Source: Catenovulum maritimum
GTDB lineage: Bacteria; Pseudomonadota; Gammaproteobacteria; Enterobacterales; Alteromonadaceae
Assembly: GCF_001050375.1 (NCBI RefSeq)
Contig: NZ_KQ130506.1
Coordinates: 1-49,644 of the forward strand
Length of the DNA: 49,644 bases
Direction of reading: 5' to 3'
The notes below the pieces were generated by a model. That model worked only from the letters and a program-made list of their open reading frames with translations. It made no database searches and was not told where the DNA came from. The translations under genes and the position numbers were made by a program. Shown here in pieces: positions 24,092 through 31,830 of this stretch (position 1 is the first letter of the stretch; every line of letters begins with the position of its first letter).

Positions 24092-24140
24092 TGAGAATGA
24101 TTATCAATATTATATTTAAATATTGATAATCATCTATCAA
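24092..24140. promoter_or_regulatory. Double Fur-type operator between receptor and AraC gene
   Basis: ATGATTATCAATAT (24097-24110) and ATATTGATAATCAT (24120-24133) are perfect inverted copies around a 9-bp AT spacer. Each arm with its flank resembles the Fur box GATAATGATAATCATTATC. The site lies 31 bp before the receptor ATG and about 60 bp before the AraC gene, so it could control both. Confidence 0.8.
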
Positions 24141-24194
24141 AAAGTGTTTTGCTAGATCGCCAATTTGTTATGCTAAATCGTCATGGGGATAAAA

Positions 24195-25232
24195 ATGCCA
24201 ATCAGCTCAACATTTACACAGGATGAATTACTACAGAAAGTAAAAGCGGCTGGTTTTCGACAGACTAGAGTTTGTTTTAGTGAATCAGCACAATCGGTTA
24301 AAGCACTATCTGGGCAACTTAGCTTTGAGGAGCTAGCAGCTGGATTGAGCCTTCATGTAGCGGATGCATTTGAAGTTTTAACCGGCGAAATAAACTCAAC
24401 ACTTGAGGTGGGGATTAGCATTAACTTTTTATTAGAAGGTGAAGTGCATTATGCAATTGATGGTACCGAGTTTAAATTTTCAGCTAAACCAAGCCCGCTT
24501 ACCTTTGTTAGTATTATTAATAAACCGAGTGAGTTTAAGCGATTCTTTAACAAGGGTAATAAAGTTAAGAAACTCAATGTTTTCATGACCAAAGAGTGGT
24601 TATTATCTCGCTGTAAGTGCCAACAAGATCTCGAGCAGTTAAATACTATTTTTGAACAGCAAAAGCTAGTATTTGATTGGTCAATTGATGAGGTGAGAGA
24701 AACGAGTGAGCTGAACACTAAAATGCTTATCTCTAACTTGATTAATCACCTATTTGAAGTGAATCAAAGTGATAACTTTCACTCTCAACTATTGGCTGAA
24801 CAATTAGCTTTTAGGCTCATTTCTGCTAACTACAGCAAGCTTATTAAAGAACATCAAAGGTTATCTGAGACGGCTGAAAATCCGAAAATAGAACGTAAGG
24901 AAGGACAGACTAAGTATGAGGCTAAGCTAGAGTCTCTACTTGAACAGAATTTATCCCTAACAGAACTAGAACGCTATTTAGGCTCAAGTATCAGCACCTT
25001 ACAGCGCTATTTTAAGATTCGTTATGGTATGACATTAAAGCAGTATATTCGTTGGAAAAAATTAGAATTAGCTAGAAATGCTCTGTTATTCGACAACAAA
25101 ACGATTGGCGAAGCTGCTTATATTGCAGGCTACAACCACACTTCAAATTTTGTAACCGCTTTTAAAAACCAATTTGATTTAACGCCTAAGCAACTGCGAG
25201 AAAGCTATATCGAAAATCATGAAGCATTTTGA
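24195..25232 (+). CDS. AraC-family transcriptional regulator (PchR-like)
   Basis: Regulator of 345 residues. The N-terminal ~230 residues are a ligand-sensing region of the PchR/siderophore-regulator kind (GISINFLLEGEVHYAIDG, LNVFMTKEWLLSRCKC). The C-terminal 100 residues are an AraC double helix-turn-helix: LTELERYLGSSISTLQRYF, YIRWKKLELARNALLF, IGEAAYIAGYNHTSNFVTAF. ATG 24195 is preceded by GGGGA at a good distance; ATG 24183, four codons earlier in frame, has no ribosome site. Divergence from the TonB receptor with a shared Fur operator suggests it activates that operon when the ligand is present. Confidence 0.88.
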   Translation: MPISSTFTQDELLQKVKAAGFRQTRVCFSESAQSVKALSGQLSFEELAAGLSLHVADAFEVLTGEINSTLEVGISINFLLEGEVHYAIDGTEFKFSAKPSPLTFVSIINKPSEFKRFFNKGNKVKKLNVFMTKEWLLSRCKCQQDLEQLNTIFEQQKLVFDWSIDEVRETSELNTKMLISNLINHLFEVNQSDNFHSQLLAEQLAFRLISANYSKLIKEHQRLSETAENPKIERKEGQTKYEAKLESLLEQNLSLTELERYLGSSISTLQRYFKIRYGMTLKQYIRWKKLELARNALLFDNKTIGEAAYIAGYNHTSNFVTAFKNQFDLTPKQLRESYIENHEAF

Positions 25233-25384
25233 TAATTTTACATTCAAGTATTGTGAGTCAATCTTAATGACCCATTGTTAAGTAAGAATTAAAACAGCGG
25301 AAAAGCAACAGCAATCGGCGTTACCTTTTTACCATACTCGAGCTAGCGCGGTTTGAGTTAGCCTAGTTTGAAAAATTGTCTATT

Positions 25385-25570
25385 TAACCTCAATTCGGGA
25401 TAACAACTTGCTTTCTTGAGGGCCTTTTTCCTGATAACTGCGTTGAATTCGCTAGTAATAGCCAGCTATTACGTACGCAAATTCGCCTTGTTCTAAGAAA
25501 AAATACCTTTCAAGAAATAAAAAATTAATAATACCAATAGCTTAATGGGGTTAGCTAATTTCTTATCCCG
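25385..25570. repeat. Large palindromic repeat element, interrupted by an IS
   Basis: The left terminus (25385-25406) reads TAACCTCAATTCGGGATAAC. Its inverted partner is split by the insertion sequence: CTTATCCCG ends at 25570 and AGTTAAGGTTA resumes at 26921. Inside is a long imperfect hairpin. GAATTCGC-TAGTAATAGC pairs with GCTATTACGTACGCAAATTC. Outside that, the arm near 25409-25432 (TTTCTTGAGGGCCTTTTTCC) pairs with the arm ending near 25519. No ORF is present. A shorter relative lies at 27721-27796. Bases 25233-25384, between the AraC gene and this element, show nothing I recognise. Confidence 0.7.
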
Positions 25571-25582
25571 TATATGGACTCC

Positions 25583-25814
25583 CCCCGTTTTACAATGATT
25601 TTTTACTAAAATTAAGATGCGTGCGTATATGCGGTTTTTAATTGAAGGAGCTACCTTCTAACCTTTGATGTTTTCGCACCTCTTGTCCTATTCGTATTGA
25701 TAGCTTCTAAAGCTTTCGGGATAAGTAGGTTTTCAAGAGGTTGGTCTTACCTTTTAGTTATGCATCATTGTAGAACTCGGTTTAACAACGTTTATATTAA
25801 GGTGTATCGGACAC
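25583..25814 (-). ncRNA. Candidate bridge RNA region of the IS1111 element
   Basis: A 232-bp non-coding stretch downstream of the transposase, where IS1111-group elements encode the bridge RNA that pairs with target and donor DNA. The stretch contains TCGGGATAAG (25716-25725), identical on the opposite strand to CTTATCCCGA of the reconstructed target site. A shorter match, AACTCGG at 25774-25780, also occurs in the target. The exact RNA ends and folds were not computed. Confidence 0.55.
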
Positions 25815-26855
25815 TTAGCTCTCCATTGATAAAGGAATCGATTGATAGCTTTGCCCTGAACGCAATAGTGCCCATGCCGTTCTGATCGTTTTATTTACTA
25901 ACGCAATACAAGCTCGCTTAACTCCAGCCCTTTTGACTAAATCAATTAGCCATTGTTGCTTTTGGCTTTTTGGCTTATCGGGAAGGCTAGTAATATAGGA
26001 TAATGCACCAAGGTAAAGCACGGAACGTAATTTCTTATCGCCTCCCTTTTTGTCAATTCCAACCATAATAGTTTTTCCTCCACTACTATGCTGCTTTGGT
26101 GTTGCTCCTATATACACTGATGCTTGTCTACCATTTTTAAATCCTTGTCCATTACCTAAACTACAAAATAAACCTGCGGCTCCAATTTCTGCGACGCCTT
26201 CAAGCTTCATCAATCGCCTACAAGGCTCAGATTGTGTGACTTGTCGCTGTAATAATTTATCTATCGTCTTGTATTGTTTCTCGGTTTCCAGCCACTGTAT
26301 TTGCAGTACGCCAAGTAATACTTTAACGATATTGGGTAATGTTTCATTGTCAGGAGAAATATATTCTTCCATACCTAAACGCAAAGACTTTTTACCTGTA
26401 TTTAGTTTCACACCGTATTCGTATAGTAAGGCATAGATATGATTACCTATTTGAGTTAACGATTTATCTAAAAAGCGTCTTGATGTTTGAAGCGATTGCA
26501 AGTTTTGTTGTTCAATCGTCATCACTTGGCAAAAAGTCATATTGGGTTGACGAACAGCGACAGCAATTCCGATAGTGTCATTGGCATCTGTTTTTTGTTT
26601 ACCAATAAATGGTTTTACTTTTTTGGGCGGCATACCTCGTACAATATGACCATATGCTTGCGAAAAACGCCCCCAATGATGAAAGCTACCACAGCCCTCC
26701 ATGGCAACGATGCATGGTTTACTATTGGCAATGATCTCTTTTGCCTTTTTAGGAGAAACCGCTTTGTTAAAGAAAATTTCACCTGTTGGGCTGACTTTAC
26801 TTATTTGAATAACACGCTTTGCAAGATCGAGTGAGATAACGTTATGATGATACAT
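25815..26855 (-). CDS. IS110/IS1111-family transposase
   Basis: Transposase of 346 residues, apparently intact. The N-terminal RuvC-like DEDD domain shows SLDLAKRV (first Asp), VAMEGCGSFHHW (Glu) and GKQKTDANDTIGIA (Asp pair). The C-terminal Tnp20 domain has LEGVAEIGAAGLFCSLG, ASVYIGATPKQHSSGGK with the candidate catalytic serine, and GDKKLRSVLYLGAL. AAAGGAG lies 8 nt before the ATG. IS110 enzymes insert DNA through an RNA-guided recombination that uses the DEDD aspartates and the serine. The gene sits between zapA and the AraC gene, inside the palindromic repeat. Confidence 0.95.
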   Translation of the reverse strand: MYHHNVISLDLAKRVIQISKVSPTGEIFFNKAVSPKKAKEIIANSKPCIVAMEGCGSFHHWGRFSQAYGHIVRGMPPKKVKPFIGKQKTDANDTIGIAVAVRQPNMTFCQVMTIEQQNLQSLQTSRRFLDKSLTQIGNHIYALLYEYGVKLNTGKKSLRLGMEEYISPDNETLPNIVKVLLGVLQIQWLETEKQYKTIDKLLQRQVTQSEPCRRLMKLEGVAEIGAAGLFCSLGNGQGFKNGRQASVYIGATPKQHSSGGKTIMVGIDKKGGDKKLRSVLYLGALSYITSLPDKPKSQKQQWLIDLVKRAGVKRACIALVNKTIRTAWALLRSGQSYQSIPLSMES

Positions 26856-26918
26856 GTATGGGCTCCTTTGGTTTGGTGACTACCACGCTACTTCAGTAGG
26901 GTGGTGGAGTCCATACAT

Positions 26919-26931
26919 CGAGTTAAGGTTA
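26919..26931. repeat. Right fragment of the IS-split palindromic repeat
   Basis: CGAGTTAAGGTTA completes the inverted terminus of the element at 25385-25570: its reverse complement TAACCTTAACTCG aligns with TAACCTCAATTCG on the left. It ends 8 bp before the zapA stop. Confidence 0.65.
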
Positions 26932-26938
26932 TTTAGGG

Positions 26939-27220
26939 TTATAAGACTTTAGATATTTTTTCAGACAATTGCTCTATTTTGACTAGATTATCGAGTTCTT
27001 CATTTTGTTGTTTTTGCTTGTTTTCGTTTAACTCGTAACACAGGTTTAATGCGGCAATGAGAGCGACATTAATTGGGTTTGCATTAGGGGTTTTTGCTTG
27101 CATCTCAGTTAGCTTTTTATTTAAGATTTCAGCAGATTCAAGCAGAGCATCTTCTTGCCCAGCAGGGCAAGCGACGGTCAGTTTTCTATCTAATAATGTG
27201 ATATCTAATTGTTGGCTCAT
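26939..27220 (-). CDS. zapA: Cell division protein ZapA
   Basis: Small FtsZ-binding protein that bundles protofilaments and stabilises the Z-ring. The 93 residues start with SQQLDITLLDRKLTVACPAG, typical for ZapA (a beta-hairpin followed by EDALLESAEILNKKL), then NVALIAALNLCYEL and a C-terminal coiled coil for tetramer formation. The ATG overlaps the stop of the preceding ZapB-like gene (ATGA). An IS1111 element inserted just after the gene. Confidence 0.93.
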   Translation of the reverse strand: MSQQLDITLLDRKLTVACPAGQEDALLESAEILNKKLTEMQAKTPNANPINVALIAALNLCYELNENKQKQQNEELDNLVKIEQLSEKISKVL

Positions 27221-27462
27221 GCGGTTGCTTGTTCAAGACGAGATAAAAGTTGGTTAATTTGATTAATTGAATCGTTATGCTTTTCTTCTTGCTCTAACAT
27301 TTCTAATTGAATTGTTTCATTTTCGTCGATTAAAGTTGCGATCTTCTGTTCTAGCTCTGCCTTTTCAGATTTAGCTTGATTGAGTTCTTGTGATAGGGTT
27401 TGGTTCTTTTCAATTAAGCTTTCTACAAGTTGTTCTAACTTTGGTAATACTGTGTTTAGCAT
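27217..27462 (-). CDS. ZapB-like coiled-coil protein (TIGR02449 family)
   Basis: An 81-residue protein from ATG 27462, almost wholly coiled coil: heptads of Leu, Ile and Gln/Glu from LPKLEQLVESLIEKNQTL to INQLLSRLEQA. It fits TIGR02449, a small family usually encoded just upstream of zapA in Alteromonadales and related orders, and likely a Z-ring accessory like ZapB. CGGAA precedes the ATG; a start 10 codons earlier is possible but less likely. Translation is coupled to zapA by a 4-bp overlap. Confidence 0.82.
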   Translation of the reverse strand: MLNTVLPKLEQLVESLIEKNQTLSQELNQAKSEKAELEQKIATLIDENETIQLEMLEQEEKHNDSINQINQLLSRLEQATA

Positions 27463-27534
27463 GATAATTCCGAGGCAAAGATCTGAAGACAAAATAGGAG
27501 CGCTAATTTACTCAAAAACGATATGGAATACTAG

Positions 27535-27637
27535 GGTGTGTTGGCGTTTTATGTGCACTCACTACATTTCAATCGCTATACTTTGCCTAAATCTCAAACA
27601 AACTGCTGCAAAATTGCACTCAAAAGATCATCACACC
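27535..27637. mobile_element. Small MITE-like insertion flanked by CTAG
   Basis: A 103-bp stretch flanked by CTAG on both sides (27531-27534, 27638-27641). The outermost six bases are perfect inverted repeats (GGTGTG/CACACC), giving a 10-bp inverted repeat with the flanks. CTAG fits the YTAR target duplication of the IS5 family, so this may be a tiny non-autonomous derivative. It lies in the 385-bp gene-free interval 27463-27847, together with the palindromic repeat copy at 27721-27796. Confidence 0.45.
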
Positions 27638-27720
27638 CTAGGGGGCAAGCACTTTTGATGGATATTTTTCGTGAGTTTATTGGTTTAATAATTATTTTTG
27701 CTAACGACTATTATTAAGTG

Positions 27721-27796
27721 AGCTTAACTCGGAATAACAACTTGCTTTGATGAGGGAATTCTTCCTGATAATTTCTTATCCAGAGTTAAAGTTAAC
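27721..27796. repeat. Short copy of the palindromic repeat
   Basis: AACTCGGAATAACAACTTGC and the following TTCCTGATAA closely match 25393-25435, and the end AATTTCTTATCCAGAGTTAA matches the other terminus of the longer element. This copy keeps both ends and lacks the central ~120 bp hairpin. It shows what the IS-interrupted site at 25562-26931 looked like before insertion. Confidence 0.65.
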
Positions 27797-27847
27797 TTGG
27801 TTCAAATAGAACTGATTAGCCTATTTGAACACAAGCTTAAGTATATT

Positions 27848-28312
27848 CTACTTGCCAAGATTAAAGTCTAGGCGAACTTCTAATCCTGATTGTATAACGG
27901 CTTCACCATTCACTATTCTAGGTTTATAAATCCATTTACTCAATGCTTGTTGAGCTTGATGATCAAATACACCATCGGGCACAGAGTCTATTACTTTTAT
28001 ATTAATGGTTTTGCCTGTTGGGCTTATATCAAAGCTCATACTAACCCAACCTTCTATGCCACCTCTTGCTGCGCTTGCAGGGTATCTAGGCGCAAATCTA
28101 GCGATAGGAGTTGCATCCGTTGCTACTTTTCTTGCCTGTGACACATTTTTCATCTTAGCTTGCTGATTATTCGCAGATTGAACCTCTGCTGTTTGTGCAT
28201 CTGAAACTCTGATAGGGGAGTTTGAAGATGCAGTTGTTGTACACGCCGTCAGCCAAAAGGCTATTACAGTTAGAGTCGTTAAGGGAATTATTTTCATCAT
28301 CTGTCTATTCAT
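27848..28312 (-). CDS. Lipoprotein with TonB C-terminal domain
   Basis: A 154-residue protein. The N-terminus has a lipobox signal (TLTVIAFWLTACTTT), then a low-complexity linker (residues ~30-65), then a TonB_C domain: PIARFAPRYPASAARGGIEG, GWVSMSFDISPTGKTINIKV, and WIYKPRIVNGEAV. Normal TonB is anchored by an N-terminal helix in the inner membrane with a Pro-rich linker; here the anchor is a lipid and no Pro-rich region is seen. Thr after the cysteine predicts an outer-membrane site. It is divergent from the heme-receptor gene and shares its Fur-type operators. The start could be 28312 or one of the Met codons at 28300 and 28297. Confidence 0.8.
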   Translation of the reverse strand: MNRQMMKIIPLTTLTVIAFWLTACTTTASSNSPIRVSDAQTAEVQSANNQQAKMKNVSQARKVATDATPIARFAPRYPASAARGGIEGWVSMSFDISPTGKTINIKVIDSVPDGVFDHQAQQALSKWIYKPRIVNGEAVIQSGLEVRLDFNLGK

Positions 28313-28385
28313 TAGTGCAAATAAAACAAATGTAGCAAGAAAGACATAAACAAACCAGCTAACTTAAATACCGGGTAATAATATT

Positions 28386-28470
28386 GCAACTGATAAGTAT
28401 TATCATTTGTATCTAATGGGTTGTTTGTGTATTATAGTTGCAATTGAAAACTATTCTCATTTGTATTTAA
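28386..28470. promoter_or_regulatory. Tandem Fur-type operator of the heme cluster
   Basis: A 31-bp unit occurs twice as a direct repeat (28386-28416 and 28440-28470), identical at 26 of 31 positions. The first contains the perfect palindrome TGATAAGTATTATCA (28391-28405). The second has the degenerate TGAAAACTATTCTCA (28445-28459) and touches the hmuR start codon. Both resemble the core of the Fur box and probably repress the heme operon and the divergent lipoprotein gene in iron-rich conditions. Confidence 0.75.
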
Positions 28471-30600
28471 GTGAAATTTAAAAAATCCCTAATCTCAGCT
28501 TCTGTATTTTTTACCTGCACTAGCCTAGTTCAAGCTGCAGACACACTAAAAAGTCACCAAGAGTTGCGGAAAAACCAGCAGCATCACACAGAGACTATTG
28601 TTGTAACCGGCACTCGTACACCCAAATTACTTTCGAATTCACCCGTTAAAGTGGATGTAATTGACGCGATTCAAATGAAAGTGCTGACAAGCAGCACAGT
28701 TGCTAAAGCGCTTAACTTTATTCCTGGTGTTGTTGTTACTCGAAATGCGAAAGATGGATATAACATCCAGATGCAAGGGTTTGATGGCGACAATGTCTTG
28801 GTTTTAGTTGACGGCCAACCTCTTATTTCGCCAACTGGTTCCGCTGTCGATTTAGATCAAATCAGCGCGCATGATATCGAGCAAGTTGAGGTCATTAGAG
28901 GGGCAGCGTCGGTTATGTACGGCAGTGCTGCCATGGGCGGTGTGATAAATATTATTACCAAGCAAATGGACAGTGACAGTTTTGAACCTTATAGCAAGAT
29001 AGACTTAGAAGTCGGTCGTTATCTAGGAAACGAAATTGAAAAAAATAAACTGGCTAAACAAGTCAGGTTAACGACTAATTTTGAGCTGCATAACTGGATA
29101 AATAGAGCGAGTTTGCTCGTCAAAGAAACACCTGGGTTTGATCTTGAACCTGAAAATGTACAACAAAATGCCGGTCAATTAGATAAAACATTTTTTAATT
29201 TTGCTAGCAACGGCAAAATTTCAGGCATCAAAACCTCAGTTAAATATCAATTTTTTAGTGAAGAAAAGGCAAGAGCAACCGGTAGCGTACCTGGCTCTAG
29301 CCCAATACAATTACTTTATTACACCTCGGACGTTGACCAGCATCAAATCGATTTTTCTATGGGTCAGGATGTGTTCGATAAAACTAGTCACAGGATCGCA
29401 GATACAAGTTGGCAGTTAAATGCACGAATGATGCGCCACGATGAAATTAGCGGCTCGGCAACTAAACGAGACGCCAACATCGAGTTGTATGAATTAAATG
29501 CTCAGCATGTCTGGAAGTACTCTGATTTAGCCTTCTCCTTTACTAACCCGCTCGCTTTGTTTAGCCAAGCTACTAATAAAGACATTAACTTAAACGGCGA
29601 AGCCGAGATAGTCGCAGGTGGCGTATTGCACCAAGATAAATTATCTCAAGTTAATTTAGTTTCAGGTAAGTATGAAATTGAGCCTTCTTCTCGTGAAAGT
29701 ATCGAAGGCTTCCTTCAAGCTAACTGGATTAATGATGAATATCAGGCATTAGTTGGTATTCGTACTCAGCTTGATTCTGAATTTGGTTTTCATAGCGCCG
29801 TTAGAGCAAGTGGTATGTGGGATTGGTCGCAAGACGATAATAAGCTGCAATGGCGTTTTGGTTTAGGCCAAGGCTATAGAGTGCCAAATTTAAAAGAACT
29901 GAAATATGAATTTGATCACTCGGCATTAGGCTACATGGTACTGGGAAATCCAGATTTAAAACCAGAAAATTCTTGGTCAGCCAACTCTACTTGGGATTTT
30001 CAGACCGAAGTTAACTCTGGTCTGTTAGCCGGTGGTCAGCTTAAATCTGAGTTGAACCTGCATTATTCAAAAGCAAATAACTTTATCGAATCTTTTAACG
30101 ACCCAATCCTTTCTAGCGATCAAGGCTTAGACATTTCGGTTTATAACAATATTGACCGCGCAACTATGCAAGGGGTCGATACTAGCTTTGAACTGAGATT
30201 TGACACTTGGTACAGCCAAGTTAGCTACAGCTATTTAGATGCTAGAGACGGCAATCACACACGTTTGAAGCATCGACCATATCATCAAGTTAAGGCTAAT
30301 TTGGGCTATAGCCAAATTAACTGGGACTTAGACGCCGTTTTATATCTGGTTTATCAAAGCAACGAACACTTTGACAAGACTATTTTTATAAATGGTCAAG
30401 AAACCGCAGTTAATCAATTAGATAACGAGTGGTTAACGGTCGACTTTAAGCTTAATCAACAAATTAACAAATTCATTGGCTGGCGATTTGGCGTTGAAAA
30501 TATTTTTGATACGCACCAAAGCCCAGTTGAACCAACACTTTTCGATGCCAGAGATAATACCAGTCGGTATGTTTACTTCGGCATGGATTTTACTTTTTAA
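28471..30600 (+). CDS. hmuR: TonB-dependent heme receptor, HmuR-like
   Basis: Outer-membrane receptor of 709 residues with a GTG start. A signal peptide (ISASVFFTCTSLVQAAD) is followed by the TonB box ETIVVTGTR at about residue 41, a plug domain (VLVLVDGQPLI, IEQVEVIRGAASVMYGSAAM), and a barrel ending in Phe (FGMDFTF). The YRVPNLKEL and GNPDLKPENSW motifs correspond to the FRAP and NPNL signatures of heme receptors and are close to HmuR of Porphyromonas and Bacteroides. An HmuY-family gene follows after 46 bp and HmuS-like chelatases further on, which supports heme as the ligand. Tandem Fur-type sites lie directly upstream. Confidence 0.9.
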   Translation: MKFKKSLISASVFFTCTSLVQAADTLKSHQELRKNQQHHTETIVVTGTRTPKLLSNSPVKVDVIDAIQMKVLTSSTVAKALNFIPGVVVTRNAKDGYNIQMQGFDGDNVLVLVDGQPLISPTGSAVDLDQISAHDIEQVEVIRGAASVMYGSAAMGGVINIITKQMDSDSFEPYSKIDLEVGRYLGNEIEKNKLAKQVRLTTNFELHNWINRASLLVKETPGFDLEPENVQQNAGQLDKTFFNFASNGKISGIKTSVKYQFFSEEKARATGSVPGSSPIQLLYYTSDVDQHQIDFSMGQDVFDKTSHRIADTSWQLNARMMRHDEISGSATKRDANIELYELNAQHVWKYSDLAFSFTNPLALFSQATNKDINLNGEAEIVAGGVLHQDKLSQVNLVSGKYEIEPSSRESIEGFLQANWINDEYQALVGIRTQLDSEFGFHSAVRASGMWDWSQDDNKLQWRFGLGQGYRVPNLKELKYEFDHSALGYMVLGNPDLKPENSWSANSTWDFQTEVNSGLLAGGQLKSELNLHYSKANNFIESFNDPILSSDQGLDISVYNNIDRATMQGVDTSFELRFDTWYSQVSYSYLDARDGNHTRLKHRPYHQVKANLGYSQINWDLDAVLYLVYQSNEHFDKTIFINGQETAVNQLDNEWLTVDFKLNQQINKFIGWRFGVENIFDTHQSPVEPTLFDARDNTSRYVYFGMDFTF

Positions 30601-30646
30601 CCCATTTAATAACCAAATTTAATTACCCATCGTTTTTGGAGAGAAT

Positions 30647-31765
30647 ATGACTTTTAACACTAATTTATCACTTTCTGTATTAGCAGCTTTAGCCTTAACA
30701 GCTTGTGGTGGTAGCTCAGATTCAGAAAACGTAACTGATAATAATGATAAACCAGCCGTTGATACTATCTACGGTCCATTATCAACAGGTGCTTTTCCGA
30801 ACCGTGTTTTTGCGTACTTCGATTTAGAAACTATGACTCAAATAACTTTAACGGATGAAGAAGCAGCAACCAATACGGACTGGGACATAGCTTTTAAAGG
30901 TACAGATGTTTATCTGAACTACAACAATACTCAGGCACCGGTTAGCTTATATTTCACCGGCAATAATGCTGACTTTTTTGATGCTGCTGGAACTCGAATT
31001 GACTCAGCGTTTGTTAATGCCACTGCTGAATCTGAGTTAGCCGATTTTGACGCCGTTTCAACTGCGTCAATCCCAACAGCAGCAGATGCTTTTATTGTTG
31101 ATAGCAACGAAAAAATTATTAATGGTAGCGGCGGTTTTTATACTTATAACACGACGAGCCATCAAGTATCGGCTAACCAAGACAATTTCTTTATTGTAAA
31201 TTCAGATGACACTATCACTAAATTTAGAGTGACAGATATAACAACATCTGGATTCGTTATAACAAACTTAACGCTTAAATTTGCCAATCAAGGTTTAAGT
31301 GCCGATGCGTTTGATACCACAGAAACTGAAGTTATGCTGGATGCGACAGATGCATGTAATAATTACTCAGGTGTTTATATTGATTTTGATGACTCTAGTT
31401 ACCTCGTAAGCTCAACAGATGCTTGGGATATTAGCCTGCCATGTGGCACAGCGGGTGCTGACTTTGAAATAGATATCGCCGATGATGCAACTGCAAGACG
31501 CGATTTTGACAACCTTTTTACCGGCATACCTCGTGATTCGATTGTGCATTACAACTTCCAGCCGAATGAAGTCACTGAGTTCGCATTTAAAGCTTTACCT
31601 TGGTACACCTATGCACCTGAAGGTGGTATTGCGCACGGTATTTACTCTCAATTTGGGGTTTATTTAATTAAAACCTCAAGTGCTACGTACAAGTTCCAAA
31701 TTACAAGTTACTACGACAGCCAAGGTGGTTCTGGCAATTACTCATTCCGAGCTGCTGCTCTTTAA
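30647..31765 (+). CDS. hmuY: HmuY-family heme-binding lipoprotein
   Basis: Lipoprotein of 372 residues; the lipobox LALTACGGSS puts the acylated cysteine near residue 20. Two HmuY-type units can be seen: one around TDWDIAFKGTDVYLN (residues ~80-95) and one around DAWDISLPCGTAG (residues ~260-272), ending with YYDSQGGSGNYSFR, the usual C-terminal signature of the family. HmuY proteins bind heme at the cell surface and hand it to HmuR. GGAGA lies 4 nt before the ATG. Which residues coordinate heme here cannot be read from sequence alone. Confidence 0.85.
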   Translation: MTFNTNLSLSVLAALALTACGGSSDSENVTDNNDKPAVDTIYGPLSTGAFPNRVFAYFDLETMTQITLTDEEAATNTDWDIAFKGTDVYLNYNNTQAPVSLYFTGNNADFFDAAGTRIDSAFVNATAESELADFDAVSTASIPTAADAFIVDSNEKIINGSGGFYTYNTTSHQVSANQDNFFIVNSDDTITKFRVTDITTSGFVITNLTLKFANQGLSADAFDTTETEVMLDATDACNNYSGVYIDFDDSSYLVSSTDAWDISLPCGTAGADFEIDIADDATARRDFDNLFTGIPRDSIVHYNFQPNEVTEFAFKALPWYTYAPEGGIAHGIYSQFGVYLIKTSSATYKFQITSYYDSQGGSGNYSFRAAAL

Positions 31766-31770
31766 CATTT

Positions 31771-31812
31771 AATGGGTAATGGTAGTTATCATTACCCATT
31801 TCTTATTCTTGT
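31771..31812 (+). terminator. Terminator-like hairpin after hmuY
   Basis: AATGGGTAATG and CATTACCCATT form a perfect 11-bp stem around an 8-nt loop, followed by TCTTATTCTTG. Because the channel gene starts 19 bp later without an obvious new promoter, it probably trims expression so that receptor and lipoprotein exceed the inner-membrane and chelatase parts. Confidence 0.75.
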
Positions 31813-31830
31813 TTATGTCGGTAGGATTTT

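Larger units (their letters stand above)
25571..26918 (-). mobile_element. IS1111-group insertion sequence (IS110 family)
   Basis: About 1.35 kb with one transposase gene on the minus strand. Subterminal inverted repeats ATGGACTCC-N-CC are found at 25574-25585 and, inverted, ending at 26914, which is the hallmark of the IS1111 group. The boundaries are inferred from the interrupted palindromic repeat, which becomes continuous (CTTATCCCG then AGTTAAGG) once the element is removed; a CG at each side makes the ends ambiguous by 2 bp. As in IS1111 elements, the long non-coding end lies downstream of the transposase (25583-25814), while the upstream end is only about 60 bp. Confidence 0.88.

Noticed and set aside
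26050-26834. Open frames on the plus strand inside the transposase gene
   Set aside because: They are antisense to a transposase with all family motifs, have no recognisable domains and no good ribosome sites.
25233-26938. 6S RNA gene (ssrS), often found downstream of zapA
   Set aside because: Only 19 bp separate zapA from the IS1111-disrupted repeat, and beyond the IS the sequence is the palindromic repeat and an unstructured stretch. I see no 6S-like long hairpin with a central bubble in the zapA orientation.
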